From assembly GCF_016864375.1 (NCBI RefSeq), contig NZ_CP069358.1:486689-550688 (forward strand): a stretch of DNA of 64,000 nt. The letters run 5' to 3'. Made by a program: the position numbers and the translations under genes. Below the pieces are notes generated by a model that was not told the origin of the DNA, did not search any database, and saw only the letters and a program-made list of their open reading frames with translations. This document shows, one piece after another, positions 1 to 9,187 of the stretch (the first letter of the stretch is position 1; every line of letters begins with the position of its first letter). Source of the DNA: Microvirga sp. VF16 (lineage in GTDB: Bacteria > Pseudomonadota > Alphaproteobacteria > Rhizobiales > Beijerinckiaceae).

Positions 1-1
1 A

Positions 2-901
2 ATGGGTGCAAGGAAGCGTCTGCAACGCTTCTGGCACCGAGCCAGTGAGGCGGCTCCCCGAATCCAGCCTGGCATTGCCGCTGCGATCGCAACCCGCATT
101 CTGTCGCCGTATCAATTCAACCCTTTCAACCTGAATCCGCTTCGCACGCTTCTCGCCAACGAAATCAACTTCGATGTCCTGAGGAACAACCCAAGCCTAC
201 GCCTTTTGATCGGGGCAACACGCGTTCGCGATGGCAAGATGCATGTGTTTCAGGAGAAAGATCTCACAATCGATGTCATTCTGGCTTCAGCCTGCCTGCC
301 CGTAATCCATCATGCGGTTTCCATTGATGGCGAGACGTATTGGGATGGCGGCTACTCGGCCAACCCGCCGCTGATCCCGCTGGTCGCCAGGTCTCGAGCA
401 TCCGAGATTCTCATCGTACAAATCATGCCCACGGCCGGGGCAGACATGCCGACAACGGCCTCTGAAATCGCGAAGCGCATGGAACAGATTACATTCAACA
501 GTTCGCTCCTGCGGGATATGGATGCTCTTGCGGCGATGACGAAGCTCGCCGAAGCTGAGGTCCAAGGATCACGCCTGCTCCAGAGACTGCAGAAGCTGCG
601 TCTTCACCATGTCTCGGCTGAGACGGAGTACCCCCTGCTGAGCCAAGCAAGTGCTCTGAACCTAGACCGGCACTTCCTGTTCCAACTACGAGATGCAGGG
701 CGGGTGGCGGCAGATCGCTGGCTTTCGAGCAGTTCAGAGCTACAATTCCTTGATCCTTTCAGGAATGAAGGACCAGAGTCGAGCGACGGGCAGCGTCCGT
801 CGGCCCAAGCACAATTGGTCACCTCACCTTTCTCTGTGCGAGTAAAGCGACTCTGGCAGTTGTCACAAGCCAAGTTGGCAAAGCTCCTCAGTCGGTCTTG
901 A
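2..901 (+). CDS. Patatin-like phospholipase, C-terminal part (5' end outside window)
   Basis: The reading frame is open at the left edge of the window, so the gene begins upstream. Around residues 110-125 it has the DGG motif (DGGYSANPPL) that carries the catalytic Asp of patatin-like lipases, preceded by the typical ASACLP/IHHAV stretch. The GXSXG nucleophile motif should lie in the missing N-terminal part. Members hydrolyse acyl esters of membrane lipids; the substrate here is unknown. The C-terminal 100 residues or so are basic and unlike the core fold. The first in-window Met is probably internal, not the true start. Confidence 0.85.
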   Translation: MGARKRLQRFWHRASEAAPRIQPGIAAAIATRILSPYQFNPFNLNPLRTLLANEINFDVLRNNPSLRLLIGATRVRDGKMHVFQEKDLTIDVILASACLPVIHHAVSIDGETYWDGGYSANPPLIPLVARSRASEILIVQIMPTAGADMPTTASEIAKRMEQITFNSSLLRDMDALAAMTKLAEAEVQGSRLLQRLQKLRLHHVSAETEYPLLSQASALNLDRHFLFQLRDAGRVAADRWLSSSSELQFLDPFRNEGPESSDGQRPSAQAQLVTSPFSVRVKRLWQLSQAKLAKLLSRS

Positions 902-1376
902 AGTATGAATCGGCTCAGAACGTCGCCCCCTGTCAGAACAGGCATAATTGGCTGAACATCCAAGACAAATAGTTATAACCATAAGTGCACGACCGGCGCC
1001 GGCTATGACCTCCTCGCTCTGAGAAAAGGTTCCGAGCTGCGCAGAGGTTTCCGCTCAGCACGAGATTGGGTCCGGGTTCAAAGCCGAATGACAGATAGGT
1101 GAGCGATGCCGTAGGGGCTGGGTTGCTCTTCTCTTTTGGTTCATGGGTGCCCTGAAGAGATGCCAATCCCTGTGAATCCCGTGGAGAACGGGGACAAGCA
1201 GGAGAATTCTCACCGACCATTGCTCGCAAAGGACCAGAACTCGTTCTTGACTTTATGAACCGAAACCTAAGCAGGTCCGACGGCGCAGTGATGCATGCGC
1301 CATCACTTTCCCTGCACGGACGCTCGGAAGGTGATCCTGGATCTCCGCGGCCGTCCGATGGCGAGAGGAGAAGGCC
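902..1376. other. Intergenic region, no gene recognised
   Basis: About 475 bases between the lipase gene and the next hypothetical gene. ORFs on both strands are short, with unnatural composition. No RNA gene, repeat or clear terminator was recognised. Confidence 0.4.
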
Positions 1377-1811
1377 ATGAATCCGTCGTCACCGTGGACG
1401 CTGTTCCTCGCCCGCCCTGGACGAGATCGGCAGCATGTCATCCGGGATCCTCGAGGCGAGCCTCGGCTTATCTTTGGCGAAGATGATGGCACGCGGATCA
1501 ACGATCATCTCGCCAGGTACCTTATTGAAAGCCTGAACGCAGGTCACCATCCAGACGACCCGAACCCGGATGAGGGCTGGTTCCTGGACAGCCCAGGAGA
1601 CGAGCAGGAACCGGCGCTTCTCATTTGCGATCCGGATTTTGAAGGCAGGCTCGAGATCCTCGAGACAGGGAATCCCAAGGAGGATCAGGCGCTGGGCCGC
1701 AGAATTACAGCGCTCATCAATACCTATTTCCTCGAGGAGGAGAGCTCACATTCAAGCGCGCCCTCTTCCAGTTCTCGGATGGAAAGGGAGCCATCCAAGT
1801 CCAGACTCTGA
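1377..1811 (+). CDS. Hypothetical acidic protein (144 aa)
   Basis: Not recognised. The first 110 residues are soluble-looking and acidic (repeated D/E-rich stretches such as HHPDDPNPDEGW and SPGDEQEP), and the C-terminus is a low-complexity Ser/Glu/Lys tail. The ATG follows GAGAGGAGAAGGCC, a good ribosome binding site. There are no membrane segments or signal peptide. It stands alone between the lipase and a decayed IS fragment, so context gives no function. Confidence 0.5.
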   Translation: MNPSSPWTLFLARPGRDRQHVIRDPRGEPRLIFGEDDGTRINDHLARYLIESLNAGHHPDDPNPDEGWFLDSPGDEQEPALLICDPDFEGRLEILETGNPKEDQALGRRITALINTYFLEEESSHSSAPSSSSRMEREPSKSRL

Positions 1812-1886
1812 GTGCTCTAGGACTAGTCGCGCTTGCGCGCGGTCGGCCAAGTCGCCGTGCTCAATTCCCGTGCCGCGGATTGTGTG

Positions 1887-2330
1887 TCAGGCTTCTCGCC
1901 GATGGTCAGCCGCCGGTGTTTTAACGGTCTTGGGCTGAGCTTTGGGTCCACGCCTGGGTGGCGCATTGCTCCGATCCCACCGCGGCGTGCCGCTGGCATA
2001 GAGCCCACCAACCTCGACCACGCCATCCAGCGCCCGCTCGCGGCCGACCATCACGCGCAGAGCGCACCCCATGCGCTAGGCCGTCGGCTGACTGAGGCAA
2101 AGCGCTTCCGCCAAGCGGATGGACGAGATGCCCATGTCGGACTGCACCATCAGCCACAGGCCCGAGAACCAAGCCCAGAGGGGCCGTTTCGTCACGTGGA
2201 GGTGTACGGGTCGTGACGGTGAATTGGAAGGGGCCGATCAGGACGGCATCATTTCCGCAGCCCCGGGTCTGAGCGAAGCCGCATCCCGCCCCCATAAATC
2301 GGCAAGGTGAAAGCGACCACGCTTTGAGAT
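1887..2330 (-). pseudogene. IS1595-family (ISXO2-like) transposase remnant
   Basis: Read on the minus strand, the translation matches the ISXO2-like transposase core: LWLMVQSDMGISSIRLAEAL, then QPTA, a TAG stop at 2076-2078 where the family has Trp, then RMGCALRVMVGRERALDG and the Pro/Arg-rich PPRRGPKAQPKT segment. Upstream, QFTVTTRTPP, normally just before the LPLW motif, lies in another frame, so there is at least one frameshift as well. The C-terminal half is missing. This is a dead fragment, identified from motif recall. Confidence 0.7.
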
Positions 2331-2512
2331 CAAACGGTTGAGCTGTTGCTCGCCTGACGTCGGGCTTCGATGCCAGCGTCAACCAGGGCAATGGCCGTGC
2401 GGGCATCTTGGCGAAAGGCTTCTTTCAATCGCTCAGGCTCTCTGTCCCACCCCCGTGCCTCGTCTTGAAGCGCATAGAAGGCCTTGGCGATACATTCGAC
2501 CTCATCATCCAT
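2330..2512 (-). CDS. Small hypothetical protein (60 aa)
   Basis: A short, highly charged, probably all-helical protein (MDDEVECIAKAFYALQDEAR start). Amino acid usage is natural and it looks like small conserved proteins common on rhizobial replicons, but no function is known. It starts just beyond the IS1595 remnant and may be a neighbour of the insertion or an independent small gene. No membrane segment or Cys cluster. Confidence 0.5.
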   Translation of the reverse strand: MDDEVECIAKAFYALQDEARGWDREPERLKEAFRQDARTAIALVDAGIEARRQASNSSTV

Positions 2513-2769
2513 GCGAACCTCCCAAAGGCCTCATCTACCAGCACGCTGGGATGATCGATCCGGCATGGTTAAGGCCTTCTTAAACGCCCGCATCCGTGAG
2601 CGTGGTGCCCTCCTGGAACCGATCCGCCCAAGGTCAAACAATGTCGTCGATCGCGCCCCTTTCCGAGGGTTAACCCCCGTGCGCTGCCGGGATCATACCC
2701 TTGATTTCCACTTCATTCACGCAAGCGGTCTAAAATCAGGTTCGGCTATCCTTTGCCTGGATCGGGATC

Positions 2770-2937
2770 ATGTCACACGAGCGGAAAACCCAGTGGACGC
2801 ATCGGCTCGAGCACCTGCATGCCTTGCGGGAGCGCTTTCTGGCAGCCCGCCGGTACGACCGGGCCTACGAGACCTACCTGATCATTCAGCACGCCTATGA
2901 CCTCTGGGCGGATGAGATGTTCCATTCGCGTGGGTAG
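2770..2937 (+). CDS. Small hypothetical protein (55 aa)
   Basis: ATG at 2770, TAG at 2935-2937. The product starts MSHERKTQWTHRLEHLHALR and continues RYDRAYETYLIIQHAYDLW, a charged amphipathic helical protein with aromatic residues at regular intervals. Composition is much more natural than the overlapping longer frames. No good ribosome binding site is visible. Function unknown. Confidence 0.45.
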   Translation: MSHERKTQWTHRLEHLHALRERFLAARRYDRAYETYLIIQHAYDLWADEMFHSRG

Positions 2938-3175
2938 CTCTTTTGGCAGACCTTGCCTCCACTCCCATCGATTGTGGCTTGATGGAATTCCAGTGAACGC
3001 CGCCCTCAAGACAAAGCAACGCATCGAGCCGGTTATCGTCCGGAGAGCCGCATCGGTGCGGGCCGAAACATCGGCGCGCACCAAGGTCAGGCACCTGCAC
3101 CAGGTGAGCGGGTTCGCTCAGCGCCGCGAGGGCCTCGAAGAACAGCGCAAACACACCCGCCCGGCTTAAGCACTA

Positions 3176-4276
3176 ATGATCTTCACGCAGAGGGTGTAAC
3201 ATAGGGCGGTGTCGGTCATCGTGAGGAGGTGCGCGATGGAGGGCAACGTTTGGCGTCCGACGCATCTGACGCCGGAGCAGATGGAGGAGCGGCGCCTGGT
3301 GGCCGCGACGCTGTTGCGCCAGGGACATCTCTCTCAAGCAGACGTCGCCCGGCACGTGGGGGTCAGCCGCGCCAGTGTCTGCCACTGGGCCACCACCCTC
3401 GCCCAGGAGGGTCGGCACGGCCTGGCCGCGCGGCCCAACCTCGGGCCTCCCTCTCGCCTCGATGAGAAGGCCTGGGCTCGGCTGGGCCGGCTGCTGGATC
3501 GAGGCGCGGTGGCGGCCGGCTTTGCCACCGAGCGCTGGACCCTCGCGCGCATCGCGGCCGTGATCGAGCGGGAGTTTGGGGTGCACTATCATCCGCGCTA
3601 CCTGGAGCGGCCTCTCAAGGCGCATGGCTTCAGCGTGCAGCGTCCCGCCACACGGGCCAAGGAGAGCGACGAACTCATGATCGCGGTCTGGCCCAAGCGG
3701 GACTGGGTAGCGTTGAAAAAAAGGCGCGCCGGGAGCAGCGCACCCTCGTCCTCTGGGACGAGACCGGCCACAGCTTCCGGATCCGGCCGGGCACGACCTG
3801 GGCCCGGCGCGGGCTGACCCCGGTGCTACGGCGGGTGAGCAAACGGCGCGAGGTGTCGAGCGTGGTGGCGATCACGCCCGACGGGCGGCTGTATGCCCGC
3901 CATTTCCGCACCCCTATCTCCAGCCGCTGTGTCATCCAGGCCCTGCGCTCTGTCCGGCGCAAGATCGGCACGCCGCTGCTGGTGGTCTGGGACCGGCTCA
4001 ACGCGCACCGCTCACGGGCAACAATGGACTTCGTCTCAGCGCACGCACGAGACTATGCGGTGGCCTATCTGCCGGCATATGCCCCCGAGTTGAATCCGGA
4101 AGAGCAGTGCAATGCGCTCGTCAAGCACGCGATGGCGAACGCTCTGCCCGGCTCAGTCGACGACCTGCATCGCCTCGCCCGCCGCGAGTTCGGCCGGCTG
4201 AAGCGCCGCCCCGAAATGATCGTCCGCTTCTTCCGCCATGCAGGTCTCTCCGTTACCGGCATCCCGTGACGATCAT
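3176..4276 (+). mobile_element. IS630-family insertion sequence (copy A)
   Basis: An 1101-bp element flanked by TA at 3174-3175 and 4277-4278, as expected for IS630 elements that duplicate the TA target. The terminal inverted repeats are ATGATCTTCACG on the left and, inverted on the right, ATGATCGTCACG (11 of 12 match). It encodes a helix-turn-helix plus DDE transposase in two frames. It lies directly upstream of the ImmA-like gene and may have replaced or supplied that gene's promoter. Confidence 0.85.
3236..4269 (+). CDS. IS630-family transposase (two frames, likely -1 frameshift at A7G)
   Basis: Frame one starts at ATG 3236 behind GAGGAGG and encodes the N-terminal helix-turn-helix domain (HLSQADVARHVGVSRASVCHW) and linker. 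At 3714-3721 the run TTG-AAA-AAA-AG switches reading to the -1 frame, which encodes the catalytic DDE domain: LVLWDETGHS (first Asp), LLVVWDRLNAHRS (second Asp) and PELNPEE (final Glu). All three catalytic acids are present, so the fused product could be active. The second IS630 copy (38-39.5 kb) has the same heptamer at the same place, which favours programmed frameshifting over mutation. Confidence 0.8.
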
Positions 4277-4396
4277 TAGAACAGCTTTCGAAACGTGAGG
4301 ACTGCGCCTCCGACCCTGCACTCGGACGAGGGATTGCAATCCCAAGGACCACACTATATTCTATATTTAGTAAGTGCTATGATTCCGAGGCCCCAT

Positions 4397-5017
4397 ATGT
4401 TGCGGCATGTCACGGATGAAGAGATTGAGCAGCGCGTGAAGGTTCTGCGACGGGAACTCGGTCTTCAGAACCAGAGCCGCCCCGACCTGAGGAACGTGAT
4501 CGAAAAGCTCACCGCCCGCTTTCGGCACTTCAGTTACCAGCAGATCCCTGACGCCGAAATGCCCGATGCCGAGGCGCAATGGGAGGCCCGAAAAGGCGTC
4601 CTGCGGATCCGTGAGAGCGTCGTTGGTGCCATGCAGAGGGGTGAGCCACGAGCTCGGATGATGATCGCCAATGAGATTGGGCACTTCGCCATGCGGCACT
4701 CGGGTGTTCGCAACAGGAGCACGACCCAACCGACAGCTGGAAGATCGTTGTTAGAAGCCAAGAAAGAGGAGAGTGAGGCAAGACGTTTCGCTGCGATGTT
4801 CCTGGCTCCCAACGATCTCCTCAGGTCGACCGATACGGTTGAGGATATTGTGGACCGTTTTGGACTGAGCTTTGAGGCAGCCATGATCCGCAAGGGCGAG
4901 TTCGATGCGTTTCAGCGACGGGCCTCCGGCCACCGGCGCGAGCTGCCGTCCATCGTGGTCGATTACCTGAAGGACGCTCAGCGACGGGGTGCGAAGCTGC
5001 GGACAGACTTGAATTAG
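4397..5017 (+). CDS. ImmA/IrrE-type metallopeptidase-like protein with degenerate zinc motif
   Basis: The protein aligns in pattern with ImmA/IrrE (COG2856) peptidases, which cleave phage-type repressors or regulators. The expected HExxH zinc motif reads NEIGH (residues 92-96 from this start) followed by FAMRHSG, so the first zinc-binding His is Asn. Catalysis is therefore doubtful unless another residue substitutes. The ATG at 4397 is chosen because GAGG sits 6 bases upstream; an in-frame ATG at 4379 lacks a ribosome binding site. IS630 copy A ends 120 bases upstream, and no partner repressor gene is adjacent. Confidence 0.7.
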   Translation: MLRHVTDEEIEQRVKVLRRELGLQNQSRPDLRNVIEKLTARFRHFSYQQIPDAEMPDAEAQWEARKGVLRIRESVVGAMQRGEPRARMMIANEIGHFAMRHSGVRNRSTTQPTAGRSLLEAKKEESEARRFAAMFLAPNDLLRSTDTVEDIVDRFGLSFEAAMIRKGEFDAFQRRASGHRRELPSIVVDYLKDAQRRGAKLRTDLN

Positions 5018-5401
5018 GGGCCTCTGACGTTGGCGAATAAACTGGTGCGGAGTACCGGACCCAGCTGGCGGTGCGGTGTAGGAGCGCCGATTGCAACCGT
5101 TGAGCATCCGGTGCCAGGACGCGCCGGCTTTGGGTCGCTTCAAAGAAGATCTGGATTGCTTCGGACAGCATCCAGCGCCGGATCGTCTCCACATTCGGAT
5201 CGATGCCGGACCACTTTGCGAGCTTTTCAGGACATTCTAACTTTGCGGCTACAGTGAATTTCGTTGAACATTTTTTATGGAATTAGCTCTAGGATCTTTC
5301 TTCATGTCAACGACGTAATCCACGCACCACCTTAGGGCATTTGCTGCCCGTTGTGGACGAGATTAGCTTCAGGCTGTCCACAACGTGGTTGGAGCGCGCT
5401 C
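5018..5401. other. Intergenic region with possible gene fragment on minus strand
   Basis: No complete gene is seen. On the minus strand, about 5040-5260 translates to a natural-looking stretch (CPEKLAKWSGIDPNVETI, then RRWMLSEAIQIFFEATQ) without a convincing start, possibly a remnant of an unrecognised protein. The plus strand from 5260 is AT-rich and could hold the promoter of the recombinase operon. Confidence 0.3.
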
Positions 5402-6589
5402 ATGCATCTCCAGCGCATCGTTCTGCCCAGTGGCCGGATCACCTGGACCGCCTATGACGGCGACGCGGTTGTCGCCGAGATCCGCGACTTCGTCATCTAT
5501 CTCGAAGCCCGGCACTACGCGCCTCGCTCCGTCAGCCATTACGCCCGGCACGCTGTCAGGCTCGGCAACTATCTCGCGGCCCTCGGCAAGAGCTTCCGCG
5601 AGATCACGGCCACGGATCTCGACCGCTTCATTCCAGCCGTCGCCAAGGCTGGCCGGAAGCTCGATGCCCGAACCGCCATGACGATCATTCCACTGCGGCC
5701 AGAGCATGTGGAGGTCTCGGCCAGCCTGCACAATCAGATCCTGTTTGGCATCAAGGCCTTCTACGCCTTTCTGAAGCTCCGGGATGCAACGGTGCTCTTC
5801 GACACGATCGCGAAGCCACGTGCCTATGCTCCCGAGGCTTATCAGCCGTTTCTGGCGCATGTGGCCGCCCGCAAGGCCCGTCGCAAGGCAGAGAGCCGCT
5901 CCGATGCTGACGCTATGGCGGCTGCCGCCAAGCGGGCCGCCGACCACCGTTTGAAGCCGGAGCAGGTCGTGCGGATCATCCAGGCGGCTGCGTTGATGCG
6001 CGATGCGTTCCTCGTAGTCGTCCTTTACACAACCGGCATGCGGATCGGCGAGGCGCGGGGTTTGCTGCATGAGGATATCCGCCTCGATGAGAACCTGATC
6101 TGGGTCACGCCGCGCGCTCTCGAGAACCGCGCCAGGGTCAAGAGCGGCCATCCCCGGCCGATCCCGGTGCCGGACTTCCTCATGCGGATGTACGAGGACT
6201 ACGTCGCCAGCGACGAGTACCTGCCCGCTTTTGAGGCCGGAACGGACTACGTGTTCTGCAATCTGGCCGGCGGGTTGATCGGGCGCGGGCTGTCCGAGAG
6301 CAATGTCTACGACATTCAGGGGCGGCTGGCGAAGGCCTCGGGCGTTGCATTCACTTGGCACATGTTCCGGCATTCCCATGCCAGCGAAGCCATCGCCCAA
6401 GGCTACAGCCTGCTCGATGTCGCCGACCGGCTCGGCCATGCCAGTCCGCAGACCACGAACGCGATCTACAAACACCTGTTCAACGCCGAGTACCGCAAGA
6501 TGCGCCTCAGGAGCCATGAGGAACTCGAGGGACGGCTCAGCGATCTGCGGCGTCGAACGCTGACGCAGGAGCAGGTCAAATGGCTATGA
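5402..6589 (+). CDS. Tyrosine recombinase, TnpA-like (Tn554-type trio, first gene)
   Basis: Site-specific recombinase that would cut and rejoin DNA through a catalytic Tyr. It has a SAM-like N-terminal core-binding domain (residues 20-150) and a catalytic domain with Arg in TTGMRIGEARG, the box HMFRHSHAS, LGHASPQTT and the nucleophile Tyr in NAIYKHL. Start at ATG 5402 (MHLQRIVLPSG); the frame is open 17 codons further upstream. The stop overlaps the next recombinase, so the two are translationally coupled. In Tn554-like elements TnpA and TnpB both join in integration and excision. Confidence 0.85.
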   Translation: MHLQRIVLPSGRITWTAYDGDAVVAEIRDFVIYLEARHYAPRSVSHYARHAVRLGNYLAALGKSFREITATDLDRFIPAVAKAGRKLDARTAMTIIPLRPEHVEVSASLHNQILFGIKAFYAFLKLRDATVLFDTIAKPRAYAPEAYQPFLAHVAARKARRKAESRSDADAMAAAAKRAADHRLKPEQVVRIIQAAALMRDAFLVVVLYTTGMRIGEARGLLHEDIRLDENLIWVTPRALENRARVKSGHPRPIPVPDFLMRMYEDYVASDEYLPAFEAGTDYVFCNLAGGLIGRGLSESNVYDIQGRLAKASGVAFTWHMFRHSHASEAIAQGYSLLDVADRLGHASPQTTNAIYKHLFNAEYRKMRLRSHEELEGRLSDLRRRTLTQEQVKWL

Positions 6590-8826
6590 AGATCGTCGTC
6601 ACGAACGAGCCGCAGGACGCTTACCTCGGCGGCCTTCAGGCCTTCATTGCCAGCGTCAGCCCCCTCCTCCTCAAGCGCGATCGCTGGGGCTATCACACCC
6701 TGGAAAAGTGCTTCGGCATTGACGGCGTCTCAGCGCTCTACACGCCACCCAAGTTCCCGCCACGGACGCGGCAGAGACTGCGTCAGGAGGCTCTGGCGCT
6801 GGCCGCCGATCCGCGCTCGGACGATCGCTTCCTGGGCGGCGTCGGCTTCGACTTCACGAGTGTTCCCGAACCGTATCGGACCGAGCTCAAGGCTTATTTT
6901 ACATGGCGGCTGGCCCGCTCGCAGAGCCGGCACTACGACTGGTACGCCCGGGCCGTGCGCCTCATCCCGTTCTGTGCCGATCTGGCCGATCCAACCCGAC
7001 GGCCCGCAACAGTGAATGTGCGCCCGTGCCTGATCGACTTCGGGGATCCGCTTGAGGATGGTGACGGCAACGGCAGCACGCGGCTGGCGCAGGTGATGCG
7101 GGAGTGGTTCCAGTCTCAAGGATACAGCACACGAGAGTACATCGGGGAATGGCGCCTCCGGGGCGGCGAGGGCACGTTGGCTAAGAACGTCTATCGCAAC
7201 TTCACGCCAGCAAACTCCCTGGTGCGGACGCTCCTGATCCTGCGGGAGAAGGCCAAGCCCCTCGAGACCAGGGATCTCATCCTGTTCGAAGATGTGTATC
7301 CGGCCGACGAGGTTCCGGAGAGCAAACGGACGGAGCCCTACTTCCACTTCTACAAGCTTCGCTCTCTCTGGCTGCGCGATGCCGCGCGGCGCTATATTTT
7401 GAGCAAGATCGCGTACAAAGAACTCTCTGCCACGACCCTGGTGAGCTATGTCAAAAGGTTGTCGCAACTCGACGAGTGCTTGCATGAGCTGCACTCTGCG
7501 CCGAAGCCAAAGCATGTGACGCAGGAGTTTGTCGATCACACCTTCCTGGCCTGGGGCAAGGAGAGGGGCTTCGTCGGGCAGAACTGGTACGCCGATCCGA
7601 TCAACCTGCTCAAATGGGCGTCAGCCCACCTGCCCGCTTTGGGCTGGTCACGTCTCTCCTTCGATCCACGCAACATTCGCCGGGTGCATAGCTACCATCC
7701 GAAGGGCCGCCACTACGAGCGCAAGTTCGAAGAAGCGTTGGTTCCGGAGGAGGTGGTGGAGCAGATGTTTGCCCGGTTCGACACCCTGCCCCCAGTCTGC
7801 AAGCGGCTGCTGATCATCGTCCGCTACACCGGCATGCGCTGCCATGATCTTCACCATCTTGGCCTCAGTTGTCTGAAGCCCGATCCGGACGATGACCGCT
7901 TCATGCTGCTGACATTCTATCAATCGAAGGTGAAGCAGTGGAACACCAAGCCACTGCACAAGGACGACGCGGCCCATGCCTTGGTCATCCAGGCAATCGA
8001 GGAGCAGCGCGCAGAAGGTCGCCGGCAATGGGGCCGGGCCACTGAGTATCTGTTCCCGCACCGGCTCGGCGATAAGGAAGTCGCTCTCGACAGCAACCGG
8101 ACCCGCGAGATCATCGGTCGATGGTGCATCGACAACGGCATCCGCGACACGACGGGAAAGCTGTACGACTTCGGCTGGCATGACTTCCGGCACTTCTACG
8201 GTACCGAAATGGCGCTGGCCGGCTATGACATCCACCTGATCCAGATGGAACTGGGCCATGCCTCGGCCGACATGAGCCTCGTGTATGTGAACCGCCGCCT
8301 CAAGTTGCGCAAGAAGGCTCTTCTGGAAAAGGGCGGCGGCAAGTTCGTCACCATCAAGGGCGAGGTGGATGACAAGATTGCCGAACTCGCGATCCGGAAA
8401 GATGCGGCCCTGGCAGTCGATATTCCCGGCGGTCTGTGCTCCCTCCCCGGCCAGATTGGCGAATGGTGCGAGCACAATGGGGCGTGCTTCACCTGCGTCT
8501 ACTTCCGGGCCGATGTGGAGCAGTTACCCTTTTTTGAGCGGGAGAAGCGTTCAATGGCGTCAAGCTTGAAACGCCTGCAGGCAGAGGTGACCGACTTCGA
8601 GCAGAAGGGGCAGCTGCGCATGGCCGAGATCGGCCGCAGGCGGATCGGGCGCACTGAGGATGGCATGGCGAACCTCGCCACGATCATCAGCACGATCAAA
8701 ACGGAAGGGGTGTACGGTGGGAGCCATCGGAAGTATCGGGGGGCTGCTTGCGGCAGCGGAGCAGCGCAGTGTGGGAAAACGGCGCCTGGTCGAGGAGACC
8801 ATCACGGAGATGCGTCGCCGCGGTGA
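6580..8826 (+). CDS. Tyrosine recombinase, TnpB-like (Tn554-type trio, second gene)
   Basis: A 748-residue recombinase, longer than typical TnpB (about 630). Catalytic residues: Arg in IIVRYTGMRCHDLH, the box WHDFRHFYGTE, LGHASADMS and the Tyr in LVYVNRR. A Cys-rich segment after the catalytic domain (GGLCSLPGQIGEWCEHNGAC, then FTCVYF) may bind zinc. GGAG lies 8 bases before ATG 6580, inside the end of the first recombinase. The last 36 codons or so overlap the third gene in another frame. Confidence 0.85.
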   Translation: MAMKIVVTNEPQDAYLGGLQAFIASVSPLLLKRDRWGYHTLEKCFGIDGVSALYTPPKFPPRTRQRLRQEALALAADPRSDDRFLGGVGFDFTSVPEPYRTELKAYFTWRLARSQSRHYDWYARAVRLIPFCADLADPTRRPATVNVRPCLIDFGDPLEDGDGNGSTRLAQVMREWFQSQGYSTREYIGEWRLRGGEGTLAKNVYRNFTPANSLVRTLLILREKAKPLETRDLILFEDVYPADEVPESKRTEPYFHFYKLRSLWLRDAARRYILSKIAYKELSATTLVSYVKRLSQLDECLHELHSAPKPKHVTQEFVDHTFLAWGKERGFVGQNWYADPINLLKWASAHLPALGWSRLSFDPRNIRRVHSYHPKGRHYERKFEEALVPEEVVEQMFARFDTLPPVCKRLLIIVRYTGMRCHDLHHLGLSCLKPDPDDDRFMLLTFYQSKVKQWNTKPLHKDDAAHALVIQAIEEQRAEGRRQWGRATEYLFPHRLGDKEVALDSNRTREIIGRWCIDNGIRDTTGKLYDFGWHDFRHFYGTEMALAGYDIHLIQMELGHASADMSLVYVNRRLKLRKKALLEKGGGKFVTIKGEVDDKIAELAIRKDAALAVDIPGGLCSLPGQIGEWCEHNGACFTCVYFRADVEQLPFFEREKRSMASSLKRLQAEVTDFEQKGQLRMAEIGRRRIGRTEDGMANLATIISTIKTEGVYGGSHRKYRGAACGSGAAQCGKTAPGRGDHHGDASPR

Positions 8827-9175
8827 GGTGATCACCTTTAAAACGGTGGCCGAGCAGGCGAGGGTGAGCCGCCAGTATCTCTACACCCACTTCAAGGACA
8901 CCATCGAGCAGCTCCGCACCGATGGGCAGCATCAGGCGGTCGTGGTGGAAGGCGAGACGGTCCCTGCCCGCTCCGCCGGCCGGGCGGCCACGATCGAGCT
9001 GGCGCTGCGCAACAAGATCAGTCGCCTGGAGCAGGAATTGACGGAGCTTCGCAAGGAGAAGACGGCGCTGGAGCGGCGCTTCGAAAAGGCTCTTGGCGAA
9101 GCGGAAGAATGGCGCAGCCGGCATCAGGCTGCCGTCACGGAGTTACTGGAGACGCGCAGCCATTCGAAGGGTTGA
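8717..9175 (+). CDS. DUF6262/TnpC-like coiled-coil protein of the Tn554-type trio
   Basis: Third gene of the recombinase operon, overlapping the end of the second. GTG 8717 is chosen because GGAAGGGG lies 6 bases upstream. Residues 30-65 form a helix-turn-helix (ITFKTVAEQARVSRQYLYTH), and residues 95-140 a coiled coil of Leu/Glu heptads. TnpC of Tn554 is a small accessory factor that influences transposition orientation and efficiency; the same job is inferred here. Length (152 aa) is close to TnpC (125 aa). Confidence 0.75.
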   Translation: MGAIGSIGGLLAAAEQRSVGKRRLVEETITEMRRRGEVITFKTVAEQARVSRQYLYTHFKDTIEQLRTDGQHQAVVVEGETVPARSAGRAATIELALRNKISRLEQELTELRKEKTALERRFEKALGEAEEWRSRHQAAVTELLETRSHSKG

Positions 9176-9187
9176 GTGTGAGATCGT

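Noticed and set aside
3209..3235. Upstream part of the IS630 copy A ORF as coding
   Set aside because: ATG 3236 has GAGGAGG just upstream and matches the family N-terminus; the earlier codons look like terminal IS sequence.
5369..6517. 382-residue minus-strand ORF opposite the first tyrosine recombinase
   Set aside because: Antisense shadow in GC-rich DNA; the plus-strand frame has all recombinase motifs and a coupled downstream gene.
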